Part shown: in pieces, positions 34,189 to 45,562 of the stretch
How positions within the stretch are numbered: the stretch's first letter is position 1
Layout: the number at the start of each line of letters is the position of its first letter
Origin: Ephydatia muelleri
Taxonomy: Eukaryota > Porifera > Demospongiae > Spongillida > Spongillidae
DNA length: 64,000 nt
Direction: 5' to 3'
Assembly (NCBI GenBank): GCA_013339895.1
Contig: JABACO010000001.1
Span: 19,654,367-19,718,366 of the forward strand
The notes under the pieces: generated by a model
What the model saw: only the letters and a program-made list of their open reading frames with translations
Told to the model about the DNA's origin: nothing
Database searches by the model: none
Program-made: the position numbers and the translations under genes

Positions 34189-34765
34189 TATAGACCCCTG
34201 GCGATATCCCGCGAGCGTTCAAAACATTGTCGTCATTGTTTTTCTGGAGGAAAAATCGTGCGTTAATTAGAAATTTATGACGTATTTACGTTATGACGCA
34301 ATATTACTTTTGTGAACATGGAGTATTTCAATGGCTTTTCGTCTGATAACAAGGCGCGTTACGTGAGAAAGCTCAAATGTCTCCATGGCGCTGTTGGGGA
34401 GACATTTGAGGAAGCCATGGATTCATATTGCTTTCTCGACTGGGTAGATGACATTAAAAAATGTATTGCTGGAAAGTCAACTGCCGGCCATTTTTTAACG
34501 TCATCTACCCAGTCGAGAAAGCAATATGAATCCATGGCTTCCTCAAATGTCTCCCCAACAGCGCCATGGAGACATTTGAGCTATCTCACGTAACGCGCCT
34601 TGTTATCAGACGAAAAGCCATTGAAATACTCCATGTTCACAAACATAATAATGCGTCATAACGTAAATACGTCATAAATTTCTAATTAACGCACGATTTT
34701 CCTCCAGAAAAACAATGACGACAATGTTTTGAACGCTCGCGGGATATCGCCGCAAGGGGTCTATA
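34189..34765. mobile_element. Foldback element carrying a coding fragment in its arms
   Basis: The ends are TATAGACCCCTGGCGATATC on the left and GATATCGCCGCAAGGGGTCTATA-type sequence on the right. The arms are about 270 bp each with a loop of about 30 bases (34464-34494). The left arm contains an open frame from the ATG at 34318: MEYFNGFSSDNKARYVRKLK, then HGAVGETFEEAMDSYCFLDW. This looks like real protein sequence and not chance reading. The right arm repeats it in reverse. A transcript of either strand would fold into a long hairpin. Confidence 0.8.
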
Positions 34766-35639
34766 GCGCTACATTTAGAGTGCTTGGTTTCAAAAAGCTT
34801 TTGTTCGTTAATTTGCCTGACATGAGTGACAAAAACTTGTATAATCGTATTCAGGAATGCTGTTTGTATTTGATTTGTTGTTAGCAGACTTATTTTCTGT
34901 GAGCCGTACCAAGGCGCTGAATACGACCGATTTATGTATACTATGGCATGGCGGTGGCCGGGGCGGTCTGATTGACGATGTTAGCAATGCATGTATGTAG
35001 ATGCACACTTTGAAAACGAGTTATGTGTTGCTGCGATGTCTTAGTAAAACTGTACTACGTTGGAGTTCATTGTGGCAGTTGATTAAAGTAATACAGCAGT
35101 ATAAACTTTTTCATTTGTGCAAGGGATGTATGTGTTCAAATCAACCTCAAATCCATGCATGCTATAGCAGCCTATCAGTAATCTTATTAACAAGTTCTAG
35201 TCCCTTTTTTTTCTCTTTCTGGCTCTTACTTCTGGTCTCAGGACTCAGGGCATTCAGATTTGGACACACACTCAGGTAGTGCTCTTTCATGATGTACTTT
35301 AGCCGCTCCACTTTATTGGCCAAAACACGCAAACACACAAGTGCTGTAGATAGAGTTTGGACAACTAGTATTCACAATCTGGAAATTCAGTTTGAAAGCA
35401 CCACTGCCTTTATCGCCACCTAGTTTGATCACATTTCAGTGCTTGGGATTACTCCATTATGCCACGTTAGAGTACCTGCACTGTTAAGGTGCTGTATGGA
35501 TGGAATTGCTAAGAAATTTTACAATGTTCTTGTACCTTTCATTTTCATTGATTAGATTGGTCACTTTCTGTATGAGATTAGGGGTATAAGCATAGGCAGC
35601 AGCTCTTATTTCATCCTCACAAAAAGTGTGGGAGAAACA
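34766..35639. other. No confident gene
   Basis: Short ORFs only. A segment near 35370-35400 (CACAATCTGGAAATTCA) is similar to 47622-47640, which fits the paralogy of the downstream flanks of the two RAG1-N-like genes. Confidence 0.4.
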
Positions 35640-37034
35640 GAACCTGCAATTTCTGCTTCCAGATTCTCCCCAATCATTTCTTTGGCTATAAGACGCAGCT
35701 TCTTTTCACTTGCTAACTGTACACCAGAATGTGCCAACCATTTGAGTATGCCAATACTGACATTTGAAATATATGTGACAATTTTTACTCTAGTTACCTA
35801 CTTAAAGTCCTAAGTTGGTTCCAAGGCATGCCAATTGTGCAGCTTTCATTCCAAGTCCTGTTGTTGCCTCAATATCAAGTGTTAATCCTGCTTCTGTTTG
35901 TATCATTTTTTTCTCTTCACTTCCCAGGGCTCTGATCTCCTCCTCAAGGATCTTTTCAGGTCTTTCTGGTGAAAGAAGGCTCCTTACTCCTTGAACTTCA
36001 CAGACACGTCGCTTAAGAGTTTTGCTGCAAACCTCCTCACTTTGGATGAATGGGCCTTTGTCACACGCACCAGAGTCAGTGGCTGCAAAAGATGGGAATA
36101 AGTGTAAGTATAAAAAAATTGTTTGTCACTTACAGTACCTCCTGTCTTGATTTGTATAATGTTATCCTTTGTGTTTTCAGATAGGATTCTTCGAATCACC
36201 TTAGAAGTGCACTGTTCTTCAATAACTCCCAACCTGTGGCACTCATGTGAGTCATAGTCACATGCCCGTACATCCCTTTTGCATGTATCACAGGACACCA
36301 TCACATCACAAAGAAGGCGTTGTGTTAGGTCAGGAGTAGGCTGCACAGAACCTGGCACCAAGTTCACTGCATCCTCACAGCATGGACACTGAGTACTTGC
36401 CGATGTTGCTATGGAGTCAGCAATGCACTTTGCACATACTACTGCATTGCAGTGCAACTTAAGTGGCTGTGACAACATTCCTTTACAATTGGGCAAGTTA
36501 GTAAGTCCATGACAGAAAGTACCTGTGTCGAGGCTAGCTGTGGTTCCTTTCTATGACACACAAGCTTTGGAGATGCAATGGTGTTAACATGGTGAAGCAA
36601 GGCATTAGGTGTGATGCCTGGTTGTCGCCCTGGTTTCTGTTTATGTATGTCCTTTAATTGGATCCATGAGTGTATGGGTTCCTGTATATGTGTTTATGTA
36701 TGTGTCATTAAACTTATGAGGTCATGTGAATATGTTTTACCTTGCATGTACTGGCACAGTGCAGAGACCAGTCGTATGGCTTTACCATACACTTGTATGG
36801 AATCATCTTTTCTGCCGCTTTCTTTTGCCTTGGACATAGCAAGCCTACATGATTTGCAGAAATTGGGATAGTCAGTGTCGTTGCTGGTGTCAATTTGAAA
36901 GCAACAGAGAAACCAGCACAGTTATAAGTTGTTGCTAAATTGCCTCGAGACGTTTTCTTCAACAACCGGTGTCCGCAGTATCTGTATCGCTTTGTATCGA
37001 AGGCACGGAGCGCACGTGATACCGCTTTATTCAT
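35640..37034 (-). CDS. RAG1 N-terminus-like RING zinc-finger gene
   Basis: Exon A (36741-37034) starts MNKAVSRALRAFDTKRYRYC and has spaced Cys residues, ending at an AAG/GTAAAA donor. Exon B (36139-36522) carries a RING-like region: CKGMLSQPLKLHCNAVVCAK, then CPCC, then a second zinc site CDTCKRDV...SHECH. The order and spacing recall the RING plus C2H2 part of RAG1, with Ala in place of the RING His. One base appears missing between the first two RING cysteines (near 36488-36494). Exon C (about 35810-36082) reads SEEVCSKTLKRRVCEVQG, then SPERPEKILEEEIRAL. A further open piece (about 35640-35755) reads LKWLAHSGVQLASEKKLRLI. Ubiquitin-ligase activity or transposon origin (as for N-RAG-type elements in molluscs) are possible roles; neither is shown here. 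Confidence 0.5.
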
Positions 37035-37514
37035 GACTAGCTAGTCCGGGTTTGTTCTCGCTTCAGAAAATAAGTCTGCACATAAGCTTGATATCTTTAC
37101 AATGGGCAAGGCTCTATCTTTTCAAAAAAGTGCATTACACACCTGATTCTCAGGCATTTTTTAAGAAAAATTGGTAGCCGTTCGAGTACTTCAGGAGTGG
37201 CAAAATAAAAACGAAGAAACCATGAGATGCCCGACTTTCGTGGACGAAAAAAGAACATCCCTCAATAGTGCGCATTGACGTTTTTTAGTGCCGAACTGCA
37301 TATATAACAGCTAATAAATACATTGGTATTTTATGGTAAACGCATCATCACAAAATAGGGATTAGAACATTAACCATATTTTAATGAGCTCCTATGGGAC
37401 CCAGATAAGAATTGTACCGTAATATACATACGTATTCTAATTAACAACCTAATGTCCATCTCGAAACAGCCGTGTTGACTCGGGCTGCATTCATAACTCC
37501 AATTAGTATTAATA

Positions 37515-37600
37515 ATCAATGGGTGGGTCCCGGCCTGCAGGTCAGGGTCAGACGTGGCAGACCACGCTGGCAGGTCGGGCTGGCCTTCGGCAACCCTGCC
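37515..37600. repeat. Interspersed GC-rich repeat, inverted copy
   Basis: Contains GGCCTGCAGGTCAGGGTCAG and CTGGCAGGTCGGGCTGGCCT, the reverse-complement counterpart of the repeat at 8030-8125. Confidence 0.45.
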
Positions 37601-37809
37601 GTGCATAGCACACGACAACTAATTATAATTATTTTTAAATTTTTAAATAGTGCGCGCGCATTTGGTACATGTGAGAATTCATGGTTTCTGGGATGGCACC
37701 ATCCCAGCGCCCTTCTATGATCTTTTATAGCCATCTATGAATGATTAGTCTTTAGAGCTAGCCAATCACAACACGGCACGTGACAAACACTAGCCGTGCA
37801 GGAACGATG

Positions 37810-37822
37810 ACATAAATAAAGG
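37810..37822 (+). promoter_or_regulatory. Candidate TATA-like box
   Basis: ACATAAATAAAGG lies about 70 bases upstream of the ATG of the secreted-protein gene at 37887, which fits a TATA element with a short 5' leader. Position is the only support. Confidence 0.35.
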
Positions 37823-37886
37823 GTTCTCACTCATTTCTACGTACAGCACTGTGCTTTGCCTGAATTATTACAGCCGACGACAGGAA

Positions 37887-38321
37887 ATGAATGGTCTGAC
37901 GTTGCTCTTCGTACTCATCACATTGGCTACTAGAACGCTTCGGGTCGAAACAGCAGCTCCCATTTCCGAAGTTGTAGATAACGTGTCGAAGCTTTCAGGA
38001 GAACGTCAAACTCGACAACAGTGTCTTACTTTGAGTGCTATAATTCAAGGCGATTACAGCAGCGTACCACAGCAGTGTAAAGATGCCCTTACAAACAATC
38101 CCGCTAACGTTTTAAATGGTGCGATATGCACATCGGCCTGCAACGAATTGTACCAAACTCAAGTCCAGTGTTTTGGAGCAACGGTTACACAACAGGAGTA
38201 CAAGCTACTCTGCACGAACGGCTACCAGGGAGAAGCGGCTCGTCAAGCGACTGCACACTACGTCGTTGTGGGGGCAGCACTGGCAGTAGCTGCCACTGTC
38301 GTGCGCGCAATGACGTACTGA
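37887..38321 (+). CDS. Small secreted Cys-rich protein, 144 aa
   Basis: Intronless ORF starting MNGLTLLFVLITLATRTLRV, a typical signal peptide with a hydrophobic core and a likely cut near VETAA. The mature part contains six cysteines: QQC, QQCKDAL, AICTSAC, VQCFGA and LLCTNGY, which suggests three disulphides. The tail HYVVVGAALAVAATVVRAMT is hydrophobic and could be a membrane anchor or a GPI-attachment signal. A TATA-like box lies about 70 bp upstream. I do not recognise the family. The intact frame, signal peptide and absence of transposon motifs make this one of the few likely host genes in the window. Confidence 0.7.
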   Translation: MNGLTLLFVLITLATRTLRVETAAPISEVVDNVSKLSGERQTRQQCLTLSAIIQGDYSSVPQQCKDALTNNPANVLNGAICTSACNELYQTQVQCFGATVTQQEYKLLCTNGYQGEAARQATAHYVVVGAALAVAATVVRAMTY

Positions 38322-38391
38322 AGAATCCGGTGGGAGGTTTCATTGCAGCGACACGTCGTATACCTGTATCTTCGCTACTATATATATTGAC

Positions 38392-38539
38392 TATAGACCT
38401 TTTTCATCACGTGATTTATTTCGAATATTTCCGTAAAACCTGTGCACCAACATGGCGGATCGTGTATTAATTTATATGGAGTAGCAATGACGTGTAGCAG
38501 ATTACGGAATGGTCACATGACACTTGAAAAAGGTCTATA
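38392..38539. mobile_element. 148-bp MITE with TATAGACC ends
   Basis: Starts TATAGACCTTTTTCATCACG and ends with CTTGAAAAAGGTCTATA. The first eight bases match the ends of the larger foldback at 34189. No coding capacity. Confidence 0.8.
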
Positions 38540-39061
38540 CCTTGCAATGTTTTAAAGAGTGTGCTGTGCATTATAGTGATGCATTGCACCGCGCGTGAGC
38601 GTGACCTGATGGGACTTATCTTCCGATGTAACAGATGCATGGTCCGCGCCACAGATGGTCGGTCAGCTAGGGTCGGACCAGTCGGACCATCTGCATGCGG
38701 CATTATAGTCTCTCGCACATAACCCCAAAAATTACGCGACGATGATGGTGTTGTATGTATCACAATTAAGCTACGCGTGATTATTGTAGCAGGCAATCGC
38801 TTCCTCGGTGGAGTGATTGAAGACAAGGGCAAACAGTCTTATGTGTGTGGAAGGGTGACAGCTGAGTGAAATGTGTGCAATGGCTATCACAGGCCACCAC
38901 CAAGGCATCCCCAAGCAGCACTGACTAATTCGCAAGCATGGCAAACTCACTCCGGTGGCAATGTACATGCATGGGGCTCTTTTACGGTACGGAATAGATG
39001 ATCTCAGGATGATAAGCTTACCCCTCCGTCGGAGTGAAGTATCGTATCCCTCCTTTCCCCT
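38540..39061. other. No confident gene
   Basis: Contains a local GGTCCG-rich duplication near 38640-38695; nothing else recognised. Confidence 0.4.
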
Positions 39062-39080
39062 CCCCCCCCCCCCCCCCCCC
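39062..39080. repeat. Poly-C tract
   Basis: Nineteen C residues. Confidence 0.9.
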
Positions 39081-39557
39081 TCCTTCAAATTCAAATGGAG
39101 ATCGCACAGCAAGTAGTATTCATATGGGAGTGATATCCGCGTGAGACCATTTATGGCAATTATTGTAATGAACACGTACAGGTGTAGACGTTTACACATC
39201 CTTTAAGGTATTGTAACAACTGGAACCAGCTTGCTCATTGCATGGAGGGGGGGAAGCCGTGAAAGAAAAAAATCAAGCCTAACGACACATACATGTACGC
39301 CTATGTGAAATACAGTGCTCTTCAATGTTTCGAATTAATAAAAATGGCGGTTACTATCATCATCATCATCCTCATCCCAGTGCATCCCAGTGGCGTAGTG
39401 TGAGTGTTGCACGCCCGGGGACATAATGCACTAATGGTGCCCGCGGGGGGAGGGGGGGGTGCTGTCGGCTTCTGGCCCGGGCTCGATAGAGGGGGGGGGG
39501 GGGGGAGGGTGGTAAGAGGGAAGGGGAGGAGCCTTATATTATATGAACGGGTTTACA

Positions 39558-39561
<4 letters not shown>

Positions 39562-39601
<40 letters not shown>
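39562..39601. repeat. Poly-C tract
   Basis: Forty C residues. A shorter G run lies at 39490-39505. Confidence 0.95.
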
Positions 39602-39606
<5 letters not shown>

Positions 39607-39737
39607 CTGCCCATGCCTTTGTGAGTTCTCGTTGACGCGATAATTAATTATCTCTCGTCTATTTCGGCGCCCCCTCAACCCTGCGCCCGGGGACAAATGT
39701 CCCCCCCTGCCCCCCCCTCACTACGCTACTGCCTCGA

Positions 39738-39781
39738 TCATCCTCATCATCATCACCCATCATCACCCATCATCATCATTC

Positions 39782-39878
<97 letters not shown>

Positions 39879-39925
39879 CATCCTCATCATCATCCTCATC
39901 ATCATCATCATCATCCTCATCATCC

Positions 39926-40020
<95 letters not shown>

Positions 40021-40042
40021 GTCATCATCATCATCATCATCA
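39738..40042. repeat. (ATC)n microsatellite
   Basis: About 300 bases of ATC/CTC trinucleotides, followed to about 40130 by CAA/CAG-type repeats. It is open in several frames as poly-Ile, poly-Met or poly-Asp, which are not genes. Confidence 0.97.
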
Positions 40043-40168
40043 ACAACGTAACAACAGCAGCAGCAACAATAACAACAACAATAACAACGACAACAACATG
40101 CAACAGCAACAGCAACAGCAACAACAACCAATCCCATACACATATATAGCGCGGAGTACCTGTGCGGA

Positions 40169-41040
40169 CTATGACATTTGTGGGAGGAGTATGAAAGATG
40201 ACTCAGATGACTGCTCTGGAGATTGGGGTGTGGATACTGGTGGAGATGACCCATGTAATGATGTGCTTCGATACACTTTCAAGTGTGCTCCGTTAATTCT
40301 CTTTATTGCAACACTGTTTCCATCTAAACTTGCAAGAGTGTACAACCCTTTTCCATGCTCACTTGACACTAAAAAGGAACCCAGCCATTTAGCATCCATT
40401 TTCCCACCTTCAAGTTACTACACTTTTTCCGCCTCAAGCTCTTCATCAACACATATTAGAAAAAGTGTTTCTTAATCTAACTTGAAGTGTGCATGGGCAA
40501 CTCCGATTGCATGTTGAAATGCAAGCAGAACTGCTTCTACCCATTTAGAGTATAGTCACAAGCAGTCAGGTTGTATTGTCTCCTGACTTAGACTTCACAG
40601 TGGCCCAACAAAATCAATGCCAATGCGATTCCTCGGTGACTTCACTGGAGCAGGGTGCAGTTCTGGGCAGTATGAAAGCGTTTCTGATTTGCATGCTGGC
40701 AGTGTCACATTTGGTGACCTATTGTTAAGGTAGTCTTAATAGAATTCTAGTGCATGTCTCAACGTATCATTCACATCTTTGACCATTCCAGGCCAGATAA
40801 ACCATTCATGCACTGATCCTGCTCAAAATTCGCTTCACTTCATGTGCCCAAATATCCTGTTAACATGACAAGCCTTCATAATACGACGCTGCTCTCTCTT
40901 ATCTACCAACAAATCCACTACGTGCGGATGACACAATTGTGCGCATTAGCCAAATTAAAATTAACAAACCGCCTTGTCCTTTTTCTTCTTGAAGTAATAC
41001 ATTTTTCCACCTTTCACAGTTTAACAACAAATCTCTGAGC
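40169..41040 (-). pseudogene. Decayed second Ginger-like integrase
   Basis: Reading from the right on the minus strand: EEKGQGG-type start, REQRRIMKACHVNRIFGHMK (finger region), VHEWFIWPGMVKDVNDTLRH, LPACKSETLSYCPELHPAPV, RNRIGIDFVGPL (first catalytic Asp), KWVEAVLLAFQHAIGVAHAH, and a tail GKMDAKWLGSFLVSSEHGKG that aligns with the KWLGPYEV block of the 0.8-2.7 kb Ginger gene. Stops and frame changes are frequent and the second and third catalytic blocks are gone. No terminal repeats were found. Confidence 0.65.
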
Positions 41041-41407
41041 CTTTCTACGTATGCATCGCTTGCGTCCTACGCTTGCACCCACGTTGTGTGAACTGAATCG
41101 CGTGCCTATTAAAAAAATGCCATTAATTTTTTGAATTGGAAAGGTCAGCTGTTGTGCTATGCGCAATTAGAACAGATAAAAGTCAACGCTCTGTGTATGG
41201 TTAACAGTAAGACGCTACAATATGGTTTCTTGGACCCAGAGCTGAAACTCTATGAAGAATTAACCTGCGTTGGGAGAGCTTTTTATGATAAAACACTCCA
41301 CATGAATGCCTACAATCTGAATTACTTACTGTCCACCATATCGTCCCCCGCGGGACAATAGTCTTAGACAATAAGGAGGAGGAGGGGTGGGTGAGGGGAT
41401 TCCCTAC

Positions 41408-41597
41408 TGTAACAGAGTCAACTTGATTATAGTTGCACAACAACAGTGAACAACAACTCACTTCAACACACAGTAACTCAACATATATGCACCCATCGCG
41501 CGTGCATCTATTTAACACCTTTACAAGCATGCACTAGATTACTATGTGTCCGTATACTGTCATGCTACACAATGTGTCCGTATACTGTCATGCTGCA
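41408..41597 (-). repeat. Gypsy-2 3' LTR
   Basis: 190 bp, TGTAACAGAG...CATGCTGCA on the plus strand. It differs from the other LTR only at the G of the terminal GCA. Confidence 0.95.
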
Positions 41598-41630
41598 CAG
41601 CGTCCCTTTTATGAGAATACGTCCCGTATT

Positions 41631-44600
41631 CTAGTAATAATCTGGTGCACGTCTTTGACGTGTGGGGTAACGGGTAGCAGTTCCAGGTTGTGGGACAATA
41701 ATGTGAGGATCATCATCATCTTGTTCTGGACCTTCTTCTGGTTCCGGATCTTCATTCAGTACAGCATTAGGTTGAGGATGTTCTGGAACATGTGTAGGTT
41801 GGTCATCATCTAGCAGTTCCATGTGTGTGCCAGGAGGATCTTTGCCTGCTGTTGACCCACATGTAGGAGAATTATCTTTTTTCGTCTGTTTAATATTTGT
41901 TCGAATATCCGGCCTGCATCTCTTCAGACGGTCAAAGTGTACTATGGAGGTCTTCCCATCGACTGTGTTCTGGATGTGGTATGTGGCTTCAGACACTCTC
42001 TCCACAATCTTAAAAGGACCAGTCCAGGGGCTATGAAACTTCGTGATCCACCCTTAGGAACAGCTGGATTGAATAACAGAACAAAATCACCAGGTTTGTG
42101 TGGATCACCATGGACTTTTTTGTTATAAAATTCTTTCTGTCTCTGCAGCTTTGCCCCCATTGTATCACGAACAGCAGCATAAGCTTCTACAAACGCTTCA
42201 CTCAGCTTGGTCACATACTCTGGAACAGTTTTAGTAACAGCGTTTCCACATTCAGTTCCGTACATGAGATCAATAGGAAGTCTGGCCTGTCTACCAAACA
42301 TCAGGAAGAAGGGTGAATAGCCTGTTGTCGCCTGGACACTCGTGTTGTAGGCAAAGCAAACTTTCCTAATGTGGTCCTCCCATTCAAAAGGGTGACTTCT
42401 TCCACAGGTAGTAAGCATACTCCGCAAGGTTCGGTTAAATCGTTCTACAAGTCCATCTGACTGTGGGTGATATGCTGTGGTTCTAGTTTTTTCAATATGA
42501 AGCAGGTTACAGATCTCTTTAATCACCGCTGATTCAAACTGGCGACCTTGGTCCGAGTGCAACTGTTCTGGTACCGAGAAGCGGCAGAATATCTCATCCA
42601 CTAGCTTTTGCGCAACTGTGACTGCCTCCTGGTTTTGGATGGGGTATGCTTCCATCCAGCGAGTGAAGTAGTCACCTACTACCAGAATGAAGGAGTTTCC
42701 ATTTCCGCTCTCTGGGAGTGGACCAAGGATGTCAACTGCCACAAGCTGCATTGGCTGGCCAACCAGGATAGATTGAAGACTGGCTCTCTGCTTAGGAGCT
42801 GGTGTTTTCCTGGAGATGCATGCTGCACAAGTATTGCACCAATTTTGCACATCGTTCCAGTGTCCAGGCCAGTAGAAACGCTCTTTCAACTTCATTAAGG
42901 TCTTCTCTTGACCCAGGTGTCCGCCAGTCACGCCTTCATGAAGCTCTGCCAAAACTATCTTTTTTTGAGACATTGGTACAACTAGCTGAAGACAAGGTCT
43001 CACTTCCTTAGTTCCAACGAAATTGCGATGTAGGACTCCACCTTTAACTTTCAGCTGATCCCATAGTTGAAATAGACGACGAGTCCCAATTGAAAATTGT
43101 TTCAACTCATCTTTTTTGGGTAACAGGTCACTTTCTACAGCCTTCAACACCGGTCCCACAACATCATCCTGTAGTTGTTCTTCTCTCATTACCTTTCTCT
43201 TCTCTACTACTGGGCTATCGATGCTTACAACTGTGATGTTGTTACTTTGAGGACTATCACCCTCCGAAAGTCTTGAAAGGGCATCTGCATTGTTGTGATT
43301 TCTTCCCTTCCGGTGGATAACTTCAAAGTCGTATTCCTGTAACTGCTCCAGCCATCTTGCAAGCTGTCCCTCAGGTTCTTTAAAGTTTTGAATCCATTGA
43401 AGAGAGCTATGATCTGTCCGGACGGTGAAGCGTCTACCCAACAGGTAAGGTCTAAATAGTCGGATGAATGTTACAACAGCCAGCAACTCTCTGCGTGTAA
43501 CACTGTAATTTCGCTCAGCTTTGCTTAGCAGACGACTGCCATATGCCACCACCTGTTCTTGTCCAAGGGAAGAGACTTGTGAGAGTACAGCACCAATCCC
43601 CAGATCACTGGCATCTGTATCCAATACGAATGGCAATGTATAATCCGGAAAGGCCAGTATTGGTGCCCTTGTCAGTCGACTACGAAGGTTTTCAAATGCC
43701 TCTTGACACTCCGCAGTCCAACTGAAGTTTACAGCATGTTCCGTTAGGCGATGTAGTGGCTTAGCCACTTCAGCAAATCCCTGAATGAACCTTCTGTAAT
43801 AATTGGCAAAGCCAAGAAACTGTTGAACTTGCTGAGCAGATTGAGGTACAGGCCAGGATGCCACTTTTCCCACTTTGTCAGGATCTACTTGCAATCCATC
43901 AACTCCTACCAGGTGACCAAGATATTTAACATTCCTCTGCAAAAAACAACACTTGTCTGCTCGTAGCTTAAGCCCCCCTTGTCGAATACGGTCAAACACT
44001 GCTCTGATATTATCCAGGTGTTCCCCAAATGTTGTACCTAACAGGATTACATCATCCAAATATACTAGGCATTTGGACCACTGCAGACCTGCCAACACCA
44101 GGTCCATCAACCGTTGGAATGTGGCCGGAGCATTGCACAGACCAAAGGGCATGACCTTAAATTCGAACAAGCCTTGTGGGGTGCAGAATGCAGTTTTATG
44201 TCGGTCTTCTGGTGACATCTCTACTTGCCAGTATCCTGACAGCAAGTCAAGGGTGCTGAACCACTTGGAACCACATAGAGTGTCGAGAGTGTCATCAATG
44301 CGCGGTAACGGATAGGCATCTTTCGTAGTGACTGCATTAGGTTTCCTGTAGTCGATGCAAAACCGCACACTCCCATCTTTCTTCTGCACCAGCACAATTG
44401 GTGATGCCCATGGACTACTGGATGGATGAATGATGTCATTCTCCTGCATTTCATGTAGAAGTTTATTCACTTGCTCCTTTCGATGTGGTGGTAAACGACG
44501 GACTGGTTGGCTAATGGGGTTTGAATCCCCAGTCTTGATGCAGTGTTTCAAGGCACCAGTTCGACCCAAATCAGTGCTGCTTGAGGCGAATATGTCACCA

Positions 44601-45562
44601 TACTCCAGAAGAAGATTGGAAAACTGTACTTGTTCTTCTTTAGAGACATGTGCTCCAATTGTTTCCGCCAGAGAGAGAAGCATCTGCCTTTTCTTTGGAT
44701 CAAGTTTAGTCACAGTGTTGGCCTTTTGCACATTGTCCACAGGAACATCGTTGCTGCGTAGCTCCTCTATTTCCCCAATTGTCATGCCCTTGTACATTGT
44801 AACAGGTACATCCCTGGGGTTGAGGAGGCAAACCGGAACTTTGCTGTCCTGAGGATGCACAATGGCCCTTGCTACACGTACTGCAACATTATTATTGGTG
44901 GTCTGCTCATCTACAAGCCATGTCCCTCGTACATCTGCAGAAGTTGTTGCAAAAGTAAGTACTTCGCTTCGTGGTGGGATGACTATGGTGTCATCGAGAC
45001 AAACGTGTACTGGTAGCGCTGGCTCTGTTGATTTGCTCCGTGTCGCTTTTTGGAGTTGAATGTGTAAGCCACTGTCGCCCAAGGTGAGTACTCCATTTGC
45101 TGCATCAATGATACACTCATATTTTTCTAGAAAGTCAAGACCTAAGATACCTTCACTTGTTAACGACTCTACAATCACTGTATCTACTGCAAACATTTTA
45201 CCCCCAAGTCCAAGTTGCATCGCTCTGACCATTCCAACAACATTTAGTGTGCCTCCGTTGGCACCTACCAGTTTGCAGCCATACCAGGGAAGCAGTTTTC
45301 CATTTAAGTCTCCTTTCCAAACGTCCCGTCGAAGTAGTGTAATCCCAGCCCCAGTGTCCACGATTAGCGAAGCTGTCCCCTGTCCTAGCTGCCCCGTGAC
45401 TGTGAAAGTGTGTGAAAGAGTAGAAATACCGATTAGTTGAGCCTTGTTTTCATTTCCCTCGGGGCGTTGGCTCACTGCGCGGAGAGTTTGGAGTTTTCCT
45501 GATGCCTTTGCTTCTTGTAACACTCCCGACTCACATGCCCCCGTCGACCACAGTTCCAGCAA
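41631..45562 (-). pseudogene. Gypsy-2 Pol polyprotein
   Basis: The main frame is 41942-45562, with the C-terminal part in the next frame (41631-42042). It overlaps Gag by 91 bases in the -1 frame, so Pol is presumably made by -1 frameshifting. Domains in order: aspartic protease LIVDTGAGITLL with ILGLDFLEKY; reverse transcriptase with STLDLLSGYWQVEM and LVYLDDVILLG, both catalytic blocks intact; RNase H LDTDASDLGIGAVLSQ; integrase finger HEGVTGGHLG to CNTCAAC; DDE core VDILGPLP, HSDQGRQF and DGLVERFNRTL; then a GPF-type tail. A single missing base near 42042 separates KGGSR from the tail (VERVSEATYHIQN). The final segment is acidic and ends near RYPTRQRRAPDYY. Confidence 0.92.

Noticed and set aside
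38467-39199. Two minus-strand ORFs of 121 and 142 codons
   Set aside because: They overlap a MITE and a homopolymer run and show no motif.
39738-40042. Possible CRISPR-like or regular spaced array
   Set aside because: The repeats are contiguous trinucleotides without spacers; no CRISPR array was found anywhere in the window.
39697-40254. Long ORFs of poly-Ile, poly-Met and poly-Asp
   Set aside because: They are the six-frame readings of an (ATC)n microsatellite, with no flanking coding sequence.
43953-45440. Plus-strand ORFs inside Gypsy-2
   Set aside because: They are antisense shadows of Pol.
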